The notes: generated by a model from the letters alone, not told the origin. 64,000 bases of DNA from Plasmodiophora brassicae (GCA_036867785.1 CP145428.1:1-64000), one strand, 5' to 3'. Positions 43,024 through 55,487 are shown, numbered from the stretch's first letter. Numbers and translations: made by a program.

Positions 43024-44751
43024 ATGCTGCAGCACGACGATTTCAGCGGCGGCGTCGACGAGTACCTTCGCGAGCGTCGCCGTCAGCGCTGCGCGACGCA
43101 CGGCGCCGCGGCCGCCTTCGTCATCGTCATTGTGGCGATCGCGTTGTGCGCCGCGTACGCCAAGCAGATTGGCGCGGCGTTCGGCGCGCGCCCGTCGGCG
43201 CCCGCGGGTGGGGCAGGTGCCGCCTACCCGACCAAGTTCGCGACCGACAACCGCATGATCGGGTACTACTACCCAGTAAGGATCGCGAACGCGCCATCCG
43301 CGTCGCGTGTGTGCTCACAGGGGCTGTGCGCGCCAGACGATCAGCTCGGGGAACTGCACGTCGGTGCCCCAGCTGACCCCCGAGACGGTCCAGGCCCACC
43401 TGTACACGCACCTGATCTACTCGTTCTCGCCGCCGGTCAGCCTGACGACCTGGGTGCTCGAGGACCCCAGCGAGGCGGAGGCGAACAACTACAGGGCGTT
43501 CAACGCGCTGAAGAGGTCGCACCCGTTGCTGACCACCATGCTGTCCGTTGGTGGCGACATCCCTGTAATCGCGCTGGCCGTCGACGGCGCCTGAACCAAT
43601 GTCTGATGAAGTCTCGTATTGTCGACAGAGCGTGGCGCCAATGTCGCAGATGTCTGCTGACGCCTCTCGCCGCCAGACGTTCGCCAAGGCAACGGTGGAG
43701 TTCGCGCGCAGGTACGGATTCGACGGCCTGGGTACGTTGCTCGTCGGGTGAAGGGTCCCAGGATGTTTGCTGATGCCCTGCGTCCCCAGATTTCGATTGG
43801 GAGTTCCCCGGGGACACGTCGCGTGGAGGGAGCACCAACGATCCCGAATCGTTCGCCGCATTGATGAGGGCCATGCGCGAGGCGATCGACAGCGAGGTGC
43901 TGTCCGATGGGCAATCGCGCCTGGTCCTGTCCACCATTGTTCCGGGTGGCCCTGGCTGGGGCAAGAACTATCGGGTGCCCGAGACGGTCGCCTACGTCGA
44001 CTGGATCAACATCCTGGGATACAACGTCGGTTCAGGGCACTGCTGCCCGACGATGCGTATCATTCGTATGACGGTGGCGCCCCCTGCAGGTACTGGGGAC
44101 ATGGCAGCCCTACACGGGGTGCTCCGCCGCTCTGCACAACGCGGACAAGAACGGCGATTCCCAGGCGGCTGCCATTGCGTATTTCCTGGATCAGGCGAAT
44201 TCCACCGGGCACGGTCCCGGCAAGTTCAACCTGGGCCTGTCGTTCTGGGGCATCGCCTACGCGCTGAAGACGCCTGTCCCGACCGGTCAAGCAGGTCGGC
44301 GGGGACGGCCCGTCTATCGGGGCAACTGATCCTGAAACTGTGTCGGCGCCGCAGGGCCCGCGATGAATGCTCCCGCGTATACAGGCGCGCAGAAGGAGGC
44401 GAACGCCGGGTGCACCAGACAGCCCGGGTACCTGGCCTACTTCGAGATCCACGACATCGTTTCGAAGAAGCAGCCGGTCGTCCAGCTGGACACCGTCCAG
44501 CAGTGCGAATACTTCACCTACGACGCCGACCAGTACGATTCGGCGCTGTCGACGCTGCGAGGCGTGATCGCGGTTGACTGACGATGGTATATAGGTTTGT
44601 CGCGTATGATGATGCGAAGACGTTGGTCGCCAAGATCGATTACGCGTTCTCGCTGGGCCTGAAAGGCGTGTCCATCTGGGGCATCGATGCCGATTCCGGC
44701 GACCACAAGCTCACATCGGCCGTCTTCAACCGCGTCGAAGCCGTCAGCTAG
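43024..44751 (+). CDS. GH18 chitinase, membrane anchored
   Basis: Seven exons (43024-43275, 43337-43564, 43629-43731, 43790-44025, 44090-44285, 44355-44532, 44595-44751) give 449 residues. GH18 enzymes cleave chitin using a DxxDxDxE motif. Here the third splice makes DGLDFDWEFPG, with the acid glutamate. Other landmarks are NRMIGYYYP, THLIYSFSPP, TTMLSVGG, ILGYNVLGTWQPYTG and GVSIWGIDADSGDH. Before the domain is a short tail and one transmembrane segment (AAFVIVIVAIALCAAYA, about 31-47), so this is a type II membrane protein rather than a freely secreted enzyme. It could remodel the organism's own chitin wall; that is inference. Confidence 0.88.
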
Positions 44752-45050
44752 GCCCAGCGGACCCGCGTTGCACAGTCTCCTGTGGGCCACGATGGACAAT
44801 GGTATTCGAATGAATGCTGACTCGTACTTGTCCTGAGATGGGCGGATAAAATTCGCCTGCGTTTGTGCCAAACTTTACGCGCTTTGGTTCCTCTCGCGGG
44901 CGGCACCAACAACCGTCGACGTCGCTTATGTCGGAACGCGTCGTCTCGTAAGAAGCTCGGCGCCAGTAGTACGAGAGAGGGGTACGATGATGTTCAACGG
45001 GCGCGGCGCAACGCTAAACATAGGCGCATGGCGATCGGCTGGTTGCGAAG

Positions 45051-45479
45051 ATGGCGTCGTCGTTGCGTGCGTCGGTGGTAGCATGGGCTAGGAAGTCCAT
45101 CGGGCAACAGCGCCTTGCGGTCAGCCCAGGCTACAGAACAGGGGTCGCGCGCCGATCGCTGTCGTGGTCGCCGCAGAAGCTGAACGAGATGCACCTGTGG
45201 TCGGTGGAACAGGAAATGAAGATGAACCGGGAGAAGATGGCGGCGTTCCAGGCGCAGCTGAAAGTCCCGTTCAATGAATGGACCCAGGAGGATAAGGTTC
45301 GCTTCGGCGACAATAAGGAGCTCGCCATGAACGTCCTGATCACGCTGAAGAACGGGTACCGTATCCTGTTGAAGGAGCGCGATGCCCTGAAAAAGATTGT
45401 CGCCGACAAGGAATACTACGCCCATCTCACAGCCGAGGACGTCCCACCGCCCAGGCTCGCCGACGAAGCTAAATACTAG
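45051..45479 (+). CDS. Small protein with likely mitochondrial presequence
   Basis: 142 residues, no intron, from ATG at 45051. The N-terminus (SLRASVVAWARKSIGQQRL) is rich in Arg, Ser and Ala and lacks acidic residues, typical of a mitochondrial targeting helix. The remainder is helical and charged (KVPFNEWTQEDKVRFGDNKE, LKNGYRILLKERDALKKIV) and has no transmembrane segment. It might be a divergent respiratory-chain subunit; the NEWTQEDK spacing faintly recalls cytochrome oxidase subunit IV, but the expected membrane helix is missing. Family not assigned. Confidence 0.55.
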   Translation: MASSLRASVVAWARKSIGQQRLAVSPGYRTGVARRSLSWSPQKLNEMHLWSVEQEMKMNREKMAAFQAQLKVPFNEWTQEDKVRFGDNKELAMNVLITLKNGYRILLKERDALKKIVADKEYYAHLTAEDVPPPRLADEAKY

Positions 45480-45484
45480 ACCGT

Positions 45485-48400
45485 TTATGACCTATATTCA
45501 GCACATTGTTCCGATTCGGCCGGGTTGCATGCGACCAGTTCGCGGATAATCGCATCGATCCTCTGTACAAGCTGGGCCTGGTTGTGGATGTTGTCCAGCG
45601 ATGTGCGCTCTGGGGCCATCTGCAACATCAGCTGCGCTGTCACATCGCGCACGACCTGCTGCGGATCGCGACCGATCGTCGGGTTCGCCAGCCACAGTTG
45701 CTGATGCTGGACGCGCTCCCTGACCGCTCTAACCAGGTGCTTGACGAAATCGGATTCAGGACGCCCGTCAGGGGCTGCCGCCGCGCTTGGCGGATTTGGT
45801 GGCCCTCGAACGCGCCGAACGACATGTTCCCAAGACGATTCCAGGATGCTCTCCGCCACGTCGGCCTCAAGGGTAAACGTGTCGGGCGCCAGGGACCCGA
45901 TCTTGCTGGCGGAACCGTTGCGGTGCTTCGCTTCGACAGCAATAGGGGCGAATTCGCCCGACGATCCCGTACCAAGCGCGATGGTTATCGACGCGGAACT
46001 CTGCTTTGGACGATGCGACGGCGCCAGGCCATTCGTCTTTGGATCGCGACCGCTCTTCAAGGCTTTCTGCGATGTCGACTGCGACGTCGCGCCGAGGTAC
46101 CACCGTTTCCGAGTCGCTGCGCCGTCGACAACGGTGGAACGGTTGGCGGCGCCGCCCGAGCTCGCCTGAGCGGCCGTCGACACGGTCCTGTAGCAGAAGG
46201 AGGCCACCAGGAGAATGCAGAGCAGGTCGCAGGCGAGGAACAGGGAGTAGAACCCGGAGAACCCGGCCATGTAGGTGTGCGGGGCGACGATCGACATCAG
46301 CCACAGGACGCTCTCCGCGCACAGGCAGGCGGAGAACAGCGCGCAGACGGTGAAGACGAATCGCCCGACGTTCCTGTACGACTGGGCGTGCCCCTGCTGA
46401 TGCCGTCCGATGGAAACGGCCGCGTCCACCAACGTCTTCAGCATGGACCGACTCGTGTACAGGAAGTAGCACCCGCACAGGAGGCAGACGGCGGCGACCA
46501 GAACGGAAGCCGCATCGAACATGGCCATGTACAATGGGGTCGTGCCGAAAACCACCGTTTGTGCTGGACGCAGAGCAGCGCCGCCAACGACGAGAAACGG
46601 GACGCCGACCGCGATCAACACGTTCCCGACGGCGTACGGCCTGGCGAACCCGCTGAGCACACCCGACGGCGCGTTCGTCGACATCCTCTTCATGCGGTCG
46701 CCGATCGACCACAGCATCAGGATGAAGTAGGACAGCAGGAAGAATTCGCACATGGACGGCAGGACGGACAGAACGGCGAGCGTGATGACGGCCGTGTCGA
46801 GCGCCAGGTGCACAGCGCAGATCGCGGCGCGAACCGCACATACCACGATGGAGAGGCAGAGCAGAACGTACACGGACCGGCGGGCGTGAACCTTCGTGAC
46901 GTGGTACCTGGCCCGGACGACGAGCACAATGGCAACGCAGGCGGTCGTCAGGTACAGGCCCAGGAACGCGCGATGGATGTCGTTCGCGTCACTGAGCACG
47001 ACTTCCAGGGCCCTTCGGTCGGCAGCGGTACTGCAGGACGTGGCGCCGCATCCAGGATCGGGTTGCTGCTGCTGTTGTTCCATGTACGTGACCAGGGCGA
47101 AATCGGTCAGGTGGGTGCAGGCGCACGTGATCGACACGTTACCGCCCGACGACGACGACGACGTGGGAACCGTCGCGCAGCCGGACGTGGTCCAGTTCTG
47201 CTGAACGGTGTTGAACGTGACGCAGGCAGGGCGACGACTGGGTTGGGCGCCCGACGTCTGCTGCAACGTCACGTTGATTGGCGACGCTGACGACAGGTTG
47301 CGCACAGTGATGGGCTCGGGTGGCGACACGCCCGGCACTTGGTCGACGCGGTACGCCCGAACGGTCGTGACCGGCGATGCGGCGTCCACCAAGGGCATCG
47401 TCTGGGGGTTGCTGGCCCACGACGTGACCTGCACGCCGACGTTGCCGCTCGTGTTCGTGGCCGACCAGAAATCGGCAGGGAGAACGACGGGCGCTCGTTG
47501 AGCGACGTTGCAGGTACCGTTCGCGTGGGCCAGGCCATCCAGGGCCCAGGCCTCGGACACGAAGTTGCTCGTGGCGATCGTCGCGACCGGCTGACACGGT
47601 GGCACCCTGGCGACTTGCGCCGAGGCGATCAGATCGACGACGGCGTGGTGGAGTGGGGCGGCAGAGAGTGACGACGCGTTCTGCAGGCGACCGGCGGTGA
47701 TCGCTGACGAGACCGACCCGGCCAGGGCCGTCAGCCCCTGCATCGTCAGCGATGTGGAGGATGCGCTCGTCTCCCCAGACGTCGACAGCAACGATTGCTG
47801 GACCAGCCTGCTGACGAAGGTCAGCACCTGGCGCGTGGCGTTGGCTGACAGCTGGTGCGGTTGGGCGGTCAGCGTCCCAAGCAGGGCGGCGAGATCGTCG
47901 GCGCTGACAGCAGACGTCGTGTTCGAGCACGTGGAAACGAACGCAGAGATGAGCGCTGAGCGCGCGGCAACCACGAGCGTGGTCGACGACGAGCTCTGAT
48001 TCGTCGTTGAGTTGGCCAGCGCGTTCAGGACCAGCGTGGCCGTTTGCAGGCGGTTCATCGTGACTTGTACCGGCGCGTCGACGCTCGTTGCAGAGGCGAT
48101 CACGCCCGTCAGCACCGCCCCAGTCGACGTGCCGCGATGCACGACGACATCCGTCCAGGTCGGGGCGGAACGAACACCGCATCCGGCGACGATGGCCCGA
48201 GCGAGGACCCTGACGGGGCTCCCCGCCGGCAACGTCGTCCGCACCGACGTTGACGTCGGGTCGGTCGCCACGATGGCGTACTCGGCGCTGGAGTATGCGT
48301 CCCCGACGAACATGTACGAGAACGCGTACGTCAGGCGGCCGGGGTCGCCGGGGTTATCCCATCCCCCGGTGCTGACGTTGAACACGGTCGACAGCTCGGT

Positions 48401-51400
48401 GGCGGTACCCGCCCAGGTGACGTTCAGGGTGCCCCCGGTCGGCACCGCTGGGATCGTCCACGTCATCGAGGCCGTTGCCGTCCTGCTACTACTGCCTGGG
48501 ACGCTGACCGTGATCGTGAACCGGTACGTCGTCGCGTACCGCAGGGTGTTCGGTGCCAGGACGAGCGTCAGCGTGTTCGTTGGCGGCGTCAGCACGTTAC
48601 CGGACGCGATCGACACGTCCAGCGTGTCGCAGGACCACGACGTTGTCAGCAGGCGACGATCGATGCCGGATGGGATCGTCGCGTACAGCACCAGGGAGGC
48701 GGCAGGGTTCAGCGACGACGGCGATTGCAGACGAACCCAGAACGGGGACGTCGCCGGTGCGGTTGTTGTTGTCGGACGGCCAGCTGGGCTCCTGTCGACC
48801 GCTCTGTGCGATGTCGTCGCCTGCTGCGTCCCTCGTGGCCTAGACGTTCTGGTGGCATGTGACGGCGCGATTGGGTCGCTGGGCACGTTCCTCGTGCTTA
48901 TCGGCCTCACCGAATGCGATGGTGATGCCTTGCTCGTTGTCGTGCGATGGGGTACCCGTGTGGACTGTTTCCTGGTGGTCGTCTTCCGCGACGTCGTCGT
49001 CGTCGTCGCGTGGGTCTGGGTCATGGGCGCCTGTCTGGCTGTGGGTCGCCTTGACGTTGTTGTTCGCCATGACGTCGCATATTGTTTTGTCGCTGTCCGG
49101 TCCAGTGTAAGTCGCTTCGTGGTGAGGCGTCTCGTAGAGCCTGTGTGCTTCCCCGTTGTCTGGTGTTTCGTTGCTGACCGCCGGTGATAAGTCGAATGCT
49201 GTCTCGTGGTTGGCCTTCTCGTGGATACGCTCATTGCTGGCGACGTCTTTCTGCTTGTAGGGCGTCTCGTAATTGTTCGCCGTCTCGTTGTCGCGTGCCT
49301 CGTTGTTGTCGGACGACTTGTTGGGTGTCGCGTTGCTCGGTGCTCTGTTGTCGGTTGTCGCGTTGTTGGGTGTGTCGTTATCGGGCGTCCGGTTGTTGGA
49401 TGTCGCGTCGTGGGATGACCCGTGGGAGGTCGCCTGGTTGTGACACGTCCCGATGAGCGGCGCCTGGTACTGTGGCGCTTTGTTGTGCGGCGCCTCGTAG
49501 TCTGGTGCGCCGTACTGGAATGCCTCGCGGTGTGGTGTTTCGTCGTCGGATGACGTGTCGTCGGCCGCCCTGTTGTTTGCCCTCTTGTCGTCGGACGTCT
49601 CGCAGTAGGTCGCCTCGTAGTTGGGCGCCTTGTCGTAGGTCGTCTCGTGGTGGGATGTCGCGTTGTAGGACGCTTCGTAGTTGGCCGATCGGTTGTTGGT
49701 CGTCCATTGGTCCGACGTCTTGTAGTGGGGCGCCTTGTCGTTGGATGCCTTGTTGTGGGTCGTCTTGTGGTTGGATGTCGCGTTGTCGGACGTTTCTTGG
49801 GGGGACTTCCGGTTGTTGGTCGTCTAGTGGTCCGGTGTTTCGTCGTCGGATGACGTGTTGTTGGCCCTCTTGTGGTCGGACGTCTCGTAGTACGACGCCT
49901 TGTAGTTGGAAGTCTTGTCGTGGGTCGTCTTGTCGTGGGTCGTCTTGCGGTGGGTCGTCTTGTGGTTGGATGTCGGGTTGTCGATCGTTTCGTAGTCAGG
50001 CGTCCCGTTGTTAGACGTCGAGTGGTCGGACGTCTCGTAGTAGGTCGCCTCGTAGTTGGGCGCCTTGTGGTGGGTCGTCTTGTAGTTGGATGTCGCGTTG
50101 TAGGACGCCTCGTTGTCGGCCGTCCGGTTGTTGGTCGTCTGGTGGTCCGAGGTCTCGTAGTGGGACGCCTGGTGGGTGGATGCCTTGTGGTGGGCCGTCT
50201 CGTGGTTGGATGTCGCGTTGTAGGACGCCTCGTTGTCGGCAGTCCGGTTGTTGGTCGTCGAGTGGTCCGACCTCTCGTAGTTGGGCGCCTCGTAGTTGGG
50301 CGCCTTGTTGTGGGTCGTCTCGTGGTTGGATGCCGCGTTGTCGGACGCTTCGTTGTCGGACGTCGGGTTGTTGGTCGTCTAGTAGTCCGACGTCTCGTAG
50401 TGGGACGCCTTGTCGTTGAATGCCTTGTGGTGGGTCGTCGTGTCGTCGGCCTCCGTGTCGATGGCCGTTTCGACGTCGTCCGGCGCCTCGTGGTTGGTCG
50501 CAATGTGGCATGCCGCGTCGTCTTGGTTGAGGTCGGCGCTTGAATGATCTGCATTTGACGGACGCGATTATTGCTGACGTTCATCGGTCCGTTTAGTGGG
50601 GCACGAGACATGCCACGGCCAGGTGGGTGCCACGTACTATTGGTCGACGAAGAATAGGCTGGTGCCACTCGTGCAAAGTCCCAGCGCTTCGTTCATGCCG
50701 GCCGACGTCGGCGCTCCATCCTGGAACGTCGAACTGCCATAGCCCGCCCACGTCGTGACGTACCAGGTCGACGCCTGCAGCATGCGAATACGATAGTTCG
50801 ATCTGTCGGACACGAACAAGTTCCCGAGGCGGTCCATGGTCAGGTGCGTCGGCAGGTTGAACGCGGCCGTCGCGGCCGCCCCGTCGAGGAACGCGCCCGT
50901 CCCCGTCCCGCTGATCGTCGTGACCACGCCCGCCGTCGTTATCATCCGGATGCGATGGTTGTACTGGTCGGCGACGTACAGCGTGCCGCTGCTGGGGTCG
51001 ACGGCGATGCCACCGGGCGCGTTGAAACTGGCGGCCGTGCCCACCCCGTCGGCGAACGCGGCGCTCCCGCTTCCTGCAACCTGCAGACAGAACGCCCACC
51101 TGTCAGCACGATCGACGACAGCGTGATGCAGGGCACCAACTTACGGTGGTGACCACGCCAGCCGACGTCACCTTCCGGATGCGGTTATTGCCCCACTCGG
51201 TGAGGTAAATGTTCCCGCTGCCGTCGATGCAGGCCGCGTACGGCTGGTTGAACAGAGCGTTCCTGCCGGTGCCGTCGGCGTACCCGGAACCGCCATAGGC
51301 GCCCGCCAACGTCGACACCACGCCCGACGGCGTGATCTTCCGGACGGCGTGGTTGTACCAGTCCATGACGTAGAGGTTGTCGCTCGCGTCGACGACGATC

Positions 51401-54400
51401 TGCGCCGGCGTGTTGAAGCTGGCGCCGGTGCCCTGCCCGTCGACGAACCCGCCCGAGCCGGTGCCCGCGAACGTCGTCACGGTCCCGTTCGGGGCGATCT
51501 TCCGGATCCGCTGGTTGTACGAGTCGGAGACGAACAGGTTCCCGGACGAGTCGAAGGCCAGGCCTCGGGGCGCGTTGAACGCCGCGTTGTCGCCCGACCC
51601 GTCCTGGAACGCCGCCGTGCCGATCCCCGAGTAGGTCGATATCGGGCCGGGCTCGATCGTCGTCGACGACGGTGACGTTATCGTGATCTTGCGGACGCAG
51701 TGGTTGCTGGCCGGCCATCGGATCAGGGAACCCCGAGTAGGCGACGGTGCGCAATGTGCCACCCACGTACAGGTAATCGCCGACGAAGACGGCGTCGGTC
51801 CCGTTCAGGGCAATGCCGACGGGTCGGTTCCAGGTGGACGACATGGGAGCGCCGTCCTGGAACCCGGACGTCGATGTCCCCGCCCAGGTCGTTACGTACC
51901 ACGACGACGACGCCTGCAGGACCCGCACGCGCTGGTCCAGGTTGCCGGCGACGTACAGGTTGCCGGACGCGTCCAGCGCCAGCAGGTCGGGTGAATTGAA
52001 TCGCGCCTGCTGGCCGGGGCCGTCGAGGAACCCCTGGATCCCGTTCCCCGCGATCGTCGTCACCAGCCCGGTCGACGTCGAGATGGCGCGAATGCGATGG
52101 TTGCCCTGGTCGGCGACGTACAGGGTCGCGCCGGTGGCATCGATGGCGATGCCAGCCGGGCTACTGAATTGTGCAGCGGTTCCCAGGTCGTCGACGTACC
52201 CGGCGATCCCGCTCCCAGCAACGGTCGTGACGACGCCGGCGCGCGTCACCCGGCGCACGCGATGCCCGGCGAACTCGGTGACGTAGATGCTGCCGTCAGC
52301 GCCGATGCAGCCGGCGTACGGCTGGTTGAAGTAGGCGGACGTGCCGTCGACGTACCCCGATACGTTGCCCTGGCCGGCCAGGGTGGACACGACGCCCGAC
52401 GGGCCGATCTTCCTGATGGCGTGGTTGTACCGATCGATGACGTAGACGGTGTCGTCGGCGGCGTGGTCGACAACGACCTGGCTGGGGGCGTTCAGGCAGG
52501 CTGACGTCCCTGGCCCGTCCGCGAACATCGCCGACCCGTTGCCCGCGAACGTGGACACCGTCCCGCCGGGCGTCACCTTTCGAACGCGGTGGTTGCCCGA
52601 GTCGGCCACGTACAGGTTGCCCTTGGAGTCGAACGCCATGCCACGTGGGTTGCTGAACCGCGCTGCCGACGTTGCTGCCCCGTCCTGGTACCCGGACGAC
52701 GTGCACGTCCCAGCGTACGTCGAGACCGTACTTGGGGCATACGGCCACCACGACAGGAACGACGTCTGGGCGACAGACGCCGACGGTACCGCGCCCTGCA
52801 CCGACACAATGGAGCGGATGCGGTGGTTGCTGGACAGACGCGTGTCAATGGGGCGTCGTCGCTGCACGCCGCAGACGCCGATAACGTACTACTGGTCGGC
52901 AAGCAGAAGGTTCGTGGTCCCGTTGAAGACGAGGCCCAGCGCGCCGTTTAGGCCGGCCGACGCCGGCGCCCCGTCCTGCATCGTGGGGGACCCGCCGCCC
53001 GCCCACGTCGTCACGTACCAGGTGGGCGCCCGCAGCACCCTGATTCGATAGTTGGAGGAATCGGAGACGAACAGGTTCCCGCTGCCGTCCACCGCCATGC
53101 TCGTCGGCAGGTTGAACCTGGCGCTCAGCGGGTACCCGTCGAGGAACCCGGCCGCCCCGGTCCCCGCGATCGTGGTCACGACGCCCGTCGGCGTCACCAT
53201 GCGGATCCGATGGTTGTTCTGATCGGCAACGTACAGGGTGCCGTCGGACCCACAGGCGACGCCACCGGGCGAACTGAAGCTCGCCGCGTTGAACGTGCCG
53301 TCGGCGAACGCGGCCTGGCCACTTCCCGCCACCTGATCGACGTCACAGTCACCACACCGGTTCGGTTCGCATGAACGACAGGCCCAGAACGGACGGTGGT
53401 CACGACGCCCGCCCTTTCGTACGCGATGGTTGCCCCATTCGGTGACGTAAATGTTCCCGTTCCTGTCGATGCAGGCGGCGCTCGGCTGGTTGAACCTGGC
53501 GCCCGTGCCGGTTCCGTCCGCGTACCCGGAGGTGCCCCCGGCGCCCGCCAGCGTCGAGACGGCGCCCGACGGCGTGATCATGCGGACAGCATGATTGTAC
53601 AGGTCGACGACGTAGACGTTGTCGCTGGCGTCCACGACGACCTGCGCCGGCGTGTTGAAGCTGGCGCTCGTGCCTTGCCCGTTCGCGAACGCAGCCGAGC
53701 CGCTCCCCGCCCACGTCGACACGGTCCCGCCCGGCGTTACCTTTCGTATGCGATGGTTGGCCGAATCGGCCACGTACACGTTGCCGGATGCGTCGAGGGC
53801 CACGCCCCGCGGCGTGTTGAACGTGGCCGTCGACGCTGCCCCGTCCTGGTAGGACGACGAACCCGTCCCCGCGTACGTGCTCACGGTTCCCGCTGCCGGT
53901 ACCGCCTGTGTGACGATCTGGACCTTTCGAACGCAATGATTGCTGAGCGACAACGACGTCAGCCAGGCGTGGCGCTTCGCACACTGTGTTCTACCTGCTG
54001 TCCGCAACGTAGATCGAGCTGTTCCCATTCAGGGCAACGGCGGTGGGCTGGTTCAGCGTCGCGGACGTGGGCGCCCCGTTCTGATAGCCAGACGATGCCG
54101 TGCCCGCCCAGGTCGACACGTACCACGACGACGCCGCCTGCAGCATGCGCAGGCGGTAGTTGAGCCTGTCGGTCAGGAACAGGTTGCCGGACGCGTCGAT
54201 GGCCAGCCCGGACGGGTTGTTGAACAGGGCGAGCGACGGCGACCCGTCGAGGAACCCGCCGCTCCCCGTCCCGGCGATCGTTGTCACGACGGCGGACGCG
54301 CTGACGAAACGAACCATGCGGATCCGGTGGTTGCTCTGGTCGGCGACGTACAGCGTCCCGCTGGCGTCGATCGCAATTCCAGTCGGGCCGTTGAAGCTGG

Positions 54401-55109
54401 CGGCCGTGCCCGTCCCATCAGAGAACGCAGCACTGCCGCTCCCGGCGACGGTCGTCACGACGCCGCCCGGCGTGACTTTGCGGATCCGGTTGTTCTGCAC
54501 CTCGGTGACGAACAGGTTGCCGCTGGCGTCGATGCACCCGCCATACGGTTGGTTGAAATAGGCCGACGACCCGGTTGCATCGACGTATCCCGAGGTGCCG
54601 CCTTTCCCAGCTGAACGTTAACATGTCCGATGAGTGGCCGCCGCGCTCGAAATGATGACCGGGCGAGTACTCGCACCTAACGTCGTGACGGTACCTGACG
54701 GCGTGATCTTCCGGATCGCATGGTTGTACGAATCCATAACGTAGATGTTGTCGCTGGAGTCGACGACCAGCTGGGCCGGCGTGTTGAAGCTGGCCGAGGT
54801 CGCCTGCCCGTCGGCGAATGCCGCGTTGCCAGAGCCGGCGAACGTCGAGACGGTGCCGTTCGGGGCCACCTTCCGGATTCTGTGGTTGCTCGAGTCGGCC
54901 ACGAACAGGTTGCCGCTGGAGTCGACAGCGACGCCCCGTGGCGAATTGAACATGGCGGTCGATGCGGTCCCGTCGCGGTACCCGGCGCTCGTCTGGCAGA
55001 TGCCGGCGTACGTCGACACGCTGCCTGCCGTGTACCCTGCGGCTAGTCCCCAAGCGCTGCCAGCAAGCGTTACGAGGACAACATCCCAGAAGGCGATACG
55101 GGTCGGCAT
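45485..55109 (-). CDS. Giant NHL-propeller / REJ / GPS / seven-helix receptor
   Basis: Eight exons (55109-54677, 54610-53995, 53942-53423, 53332-52893, 52829-51771, 51706-51145, 51080-50638, 50573-45485) give about 3,053 residues with all phases consistent. Order: signal peptide (FWDVVLVTLAGSAWGLAAG); four ~300-residue modules of NHL beta-propeller repeats (GNLFVADSSNHRIRKV type) to about 1360; a Thr/Arg/Pro-rich stalk to about 1960; a REJ-like domain (VPTGGTLNVTW ... YAFSYMFVG); a GPS motif near 2510 (CACTHLTDFALV, with the HL/T cleavage site); seven helices about 2555-2815; and a 240-residue tail. The seventh intron (50574-50637, 64 nt) joins FFVDQY to NNRVRQMQIIQ, repeating the propeller phase, so propeller and receptor are one gene. 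The third intron needs either an internal donor at 53422 or a correction (see findings). Confidence 0.78.
48770..50535 (-). repeat. Thr/Arg/Pro tandem-repeat stalk of the NHL receptor
   Basis: The coding strand repeats short units translating as TTRRP, often TTRRPTTRRP, with variants TTRHP, TTKRP and TTGRP. The strict part is about 49180-50520. Each unit offers threonines for O-glycosylation and carries two positive charges, unlike the acidic or neutral stalks of typical mucins. Similar repeats are in the neighbouring receptor at 58770-60060. Confidence 0.85.
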
Positions 55110-55487
55110 TCGTGGCGGTTTCGCCGTCCCACCCGTATCATACACCCGTCGTCGTGGATACGCCTCGATAGTCACGATCACGTTGGCTCTCTGGAGCGAT
55201 CCTCATCTATCCGTACTCGTTTAGCGCATCCCGATCCGGTGACACTGCTGACCGCCTGTCCATGTCGTTAGTCAACAGGAGACACGTACACTTGCGATGA
55301 TCCTAGAAAGCAAAGCACGTTACGCACAGTGTGCTGCTTCAAATTTGGATCGTGCGGTTCCTCGCGTACAGCCCTGAAACGCTTGGCGGGTCAAGCTGGA
55401 GCGCGCCTCCATTACAGGTACAAGTGCAAAGACCTCGTGTGTATTTCGATAACAACGTGACACACGCAGCAGTGGACGACTCGTGCA
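55110..55487. other. Intergenic gap between the two receptor genes
   Basis: 378 bp between the start of the NHL receptor and the stop of the LRR receptor. It should hold the promoter of the former. No motif recognised. Confidence 0.5.

Noticed and set aside
45051-45479. Cytochrome c oxidase subunit IV
   Set aside because: Only a faint resemblance, and the required membrane helix is missing.
48770-50535. CRISPR-like array
   Set aside because: The units are short, contiguous, coding and have no spacers.
49206-50543. Plus-strand frame of repeating VVGRLVVGR, which looks like a repetitive membrane protein
   Set aside because: It is the antisense of the TTRRP stalk codons; the minus-strand frame continues into GPS and seven helices.
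50574-50668. Two separate genes, an NHL protein ending at 50637 and a receptor starting near 50668
   Set aside because: The receptor frame has no ATG with a signal peptide there, while a 64-nt GT-AG intron joins the frames and reproduces the NHL joint motif.
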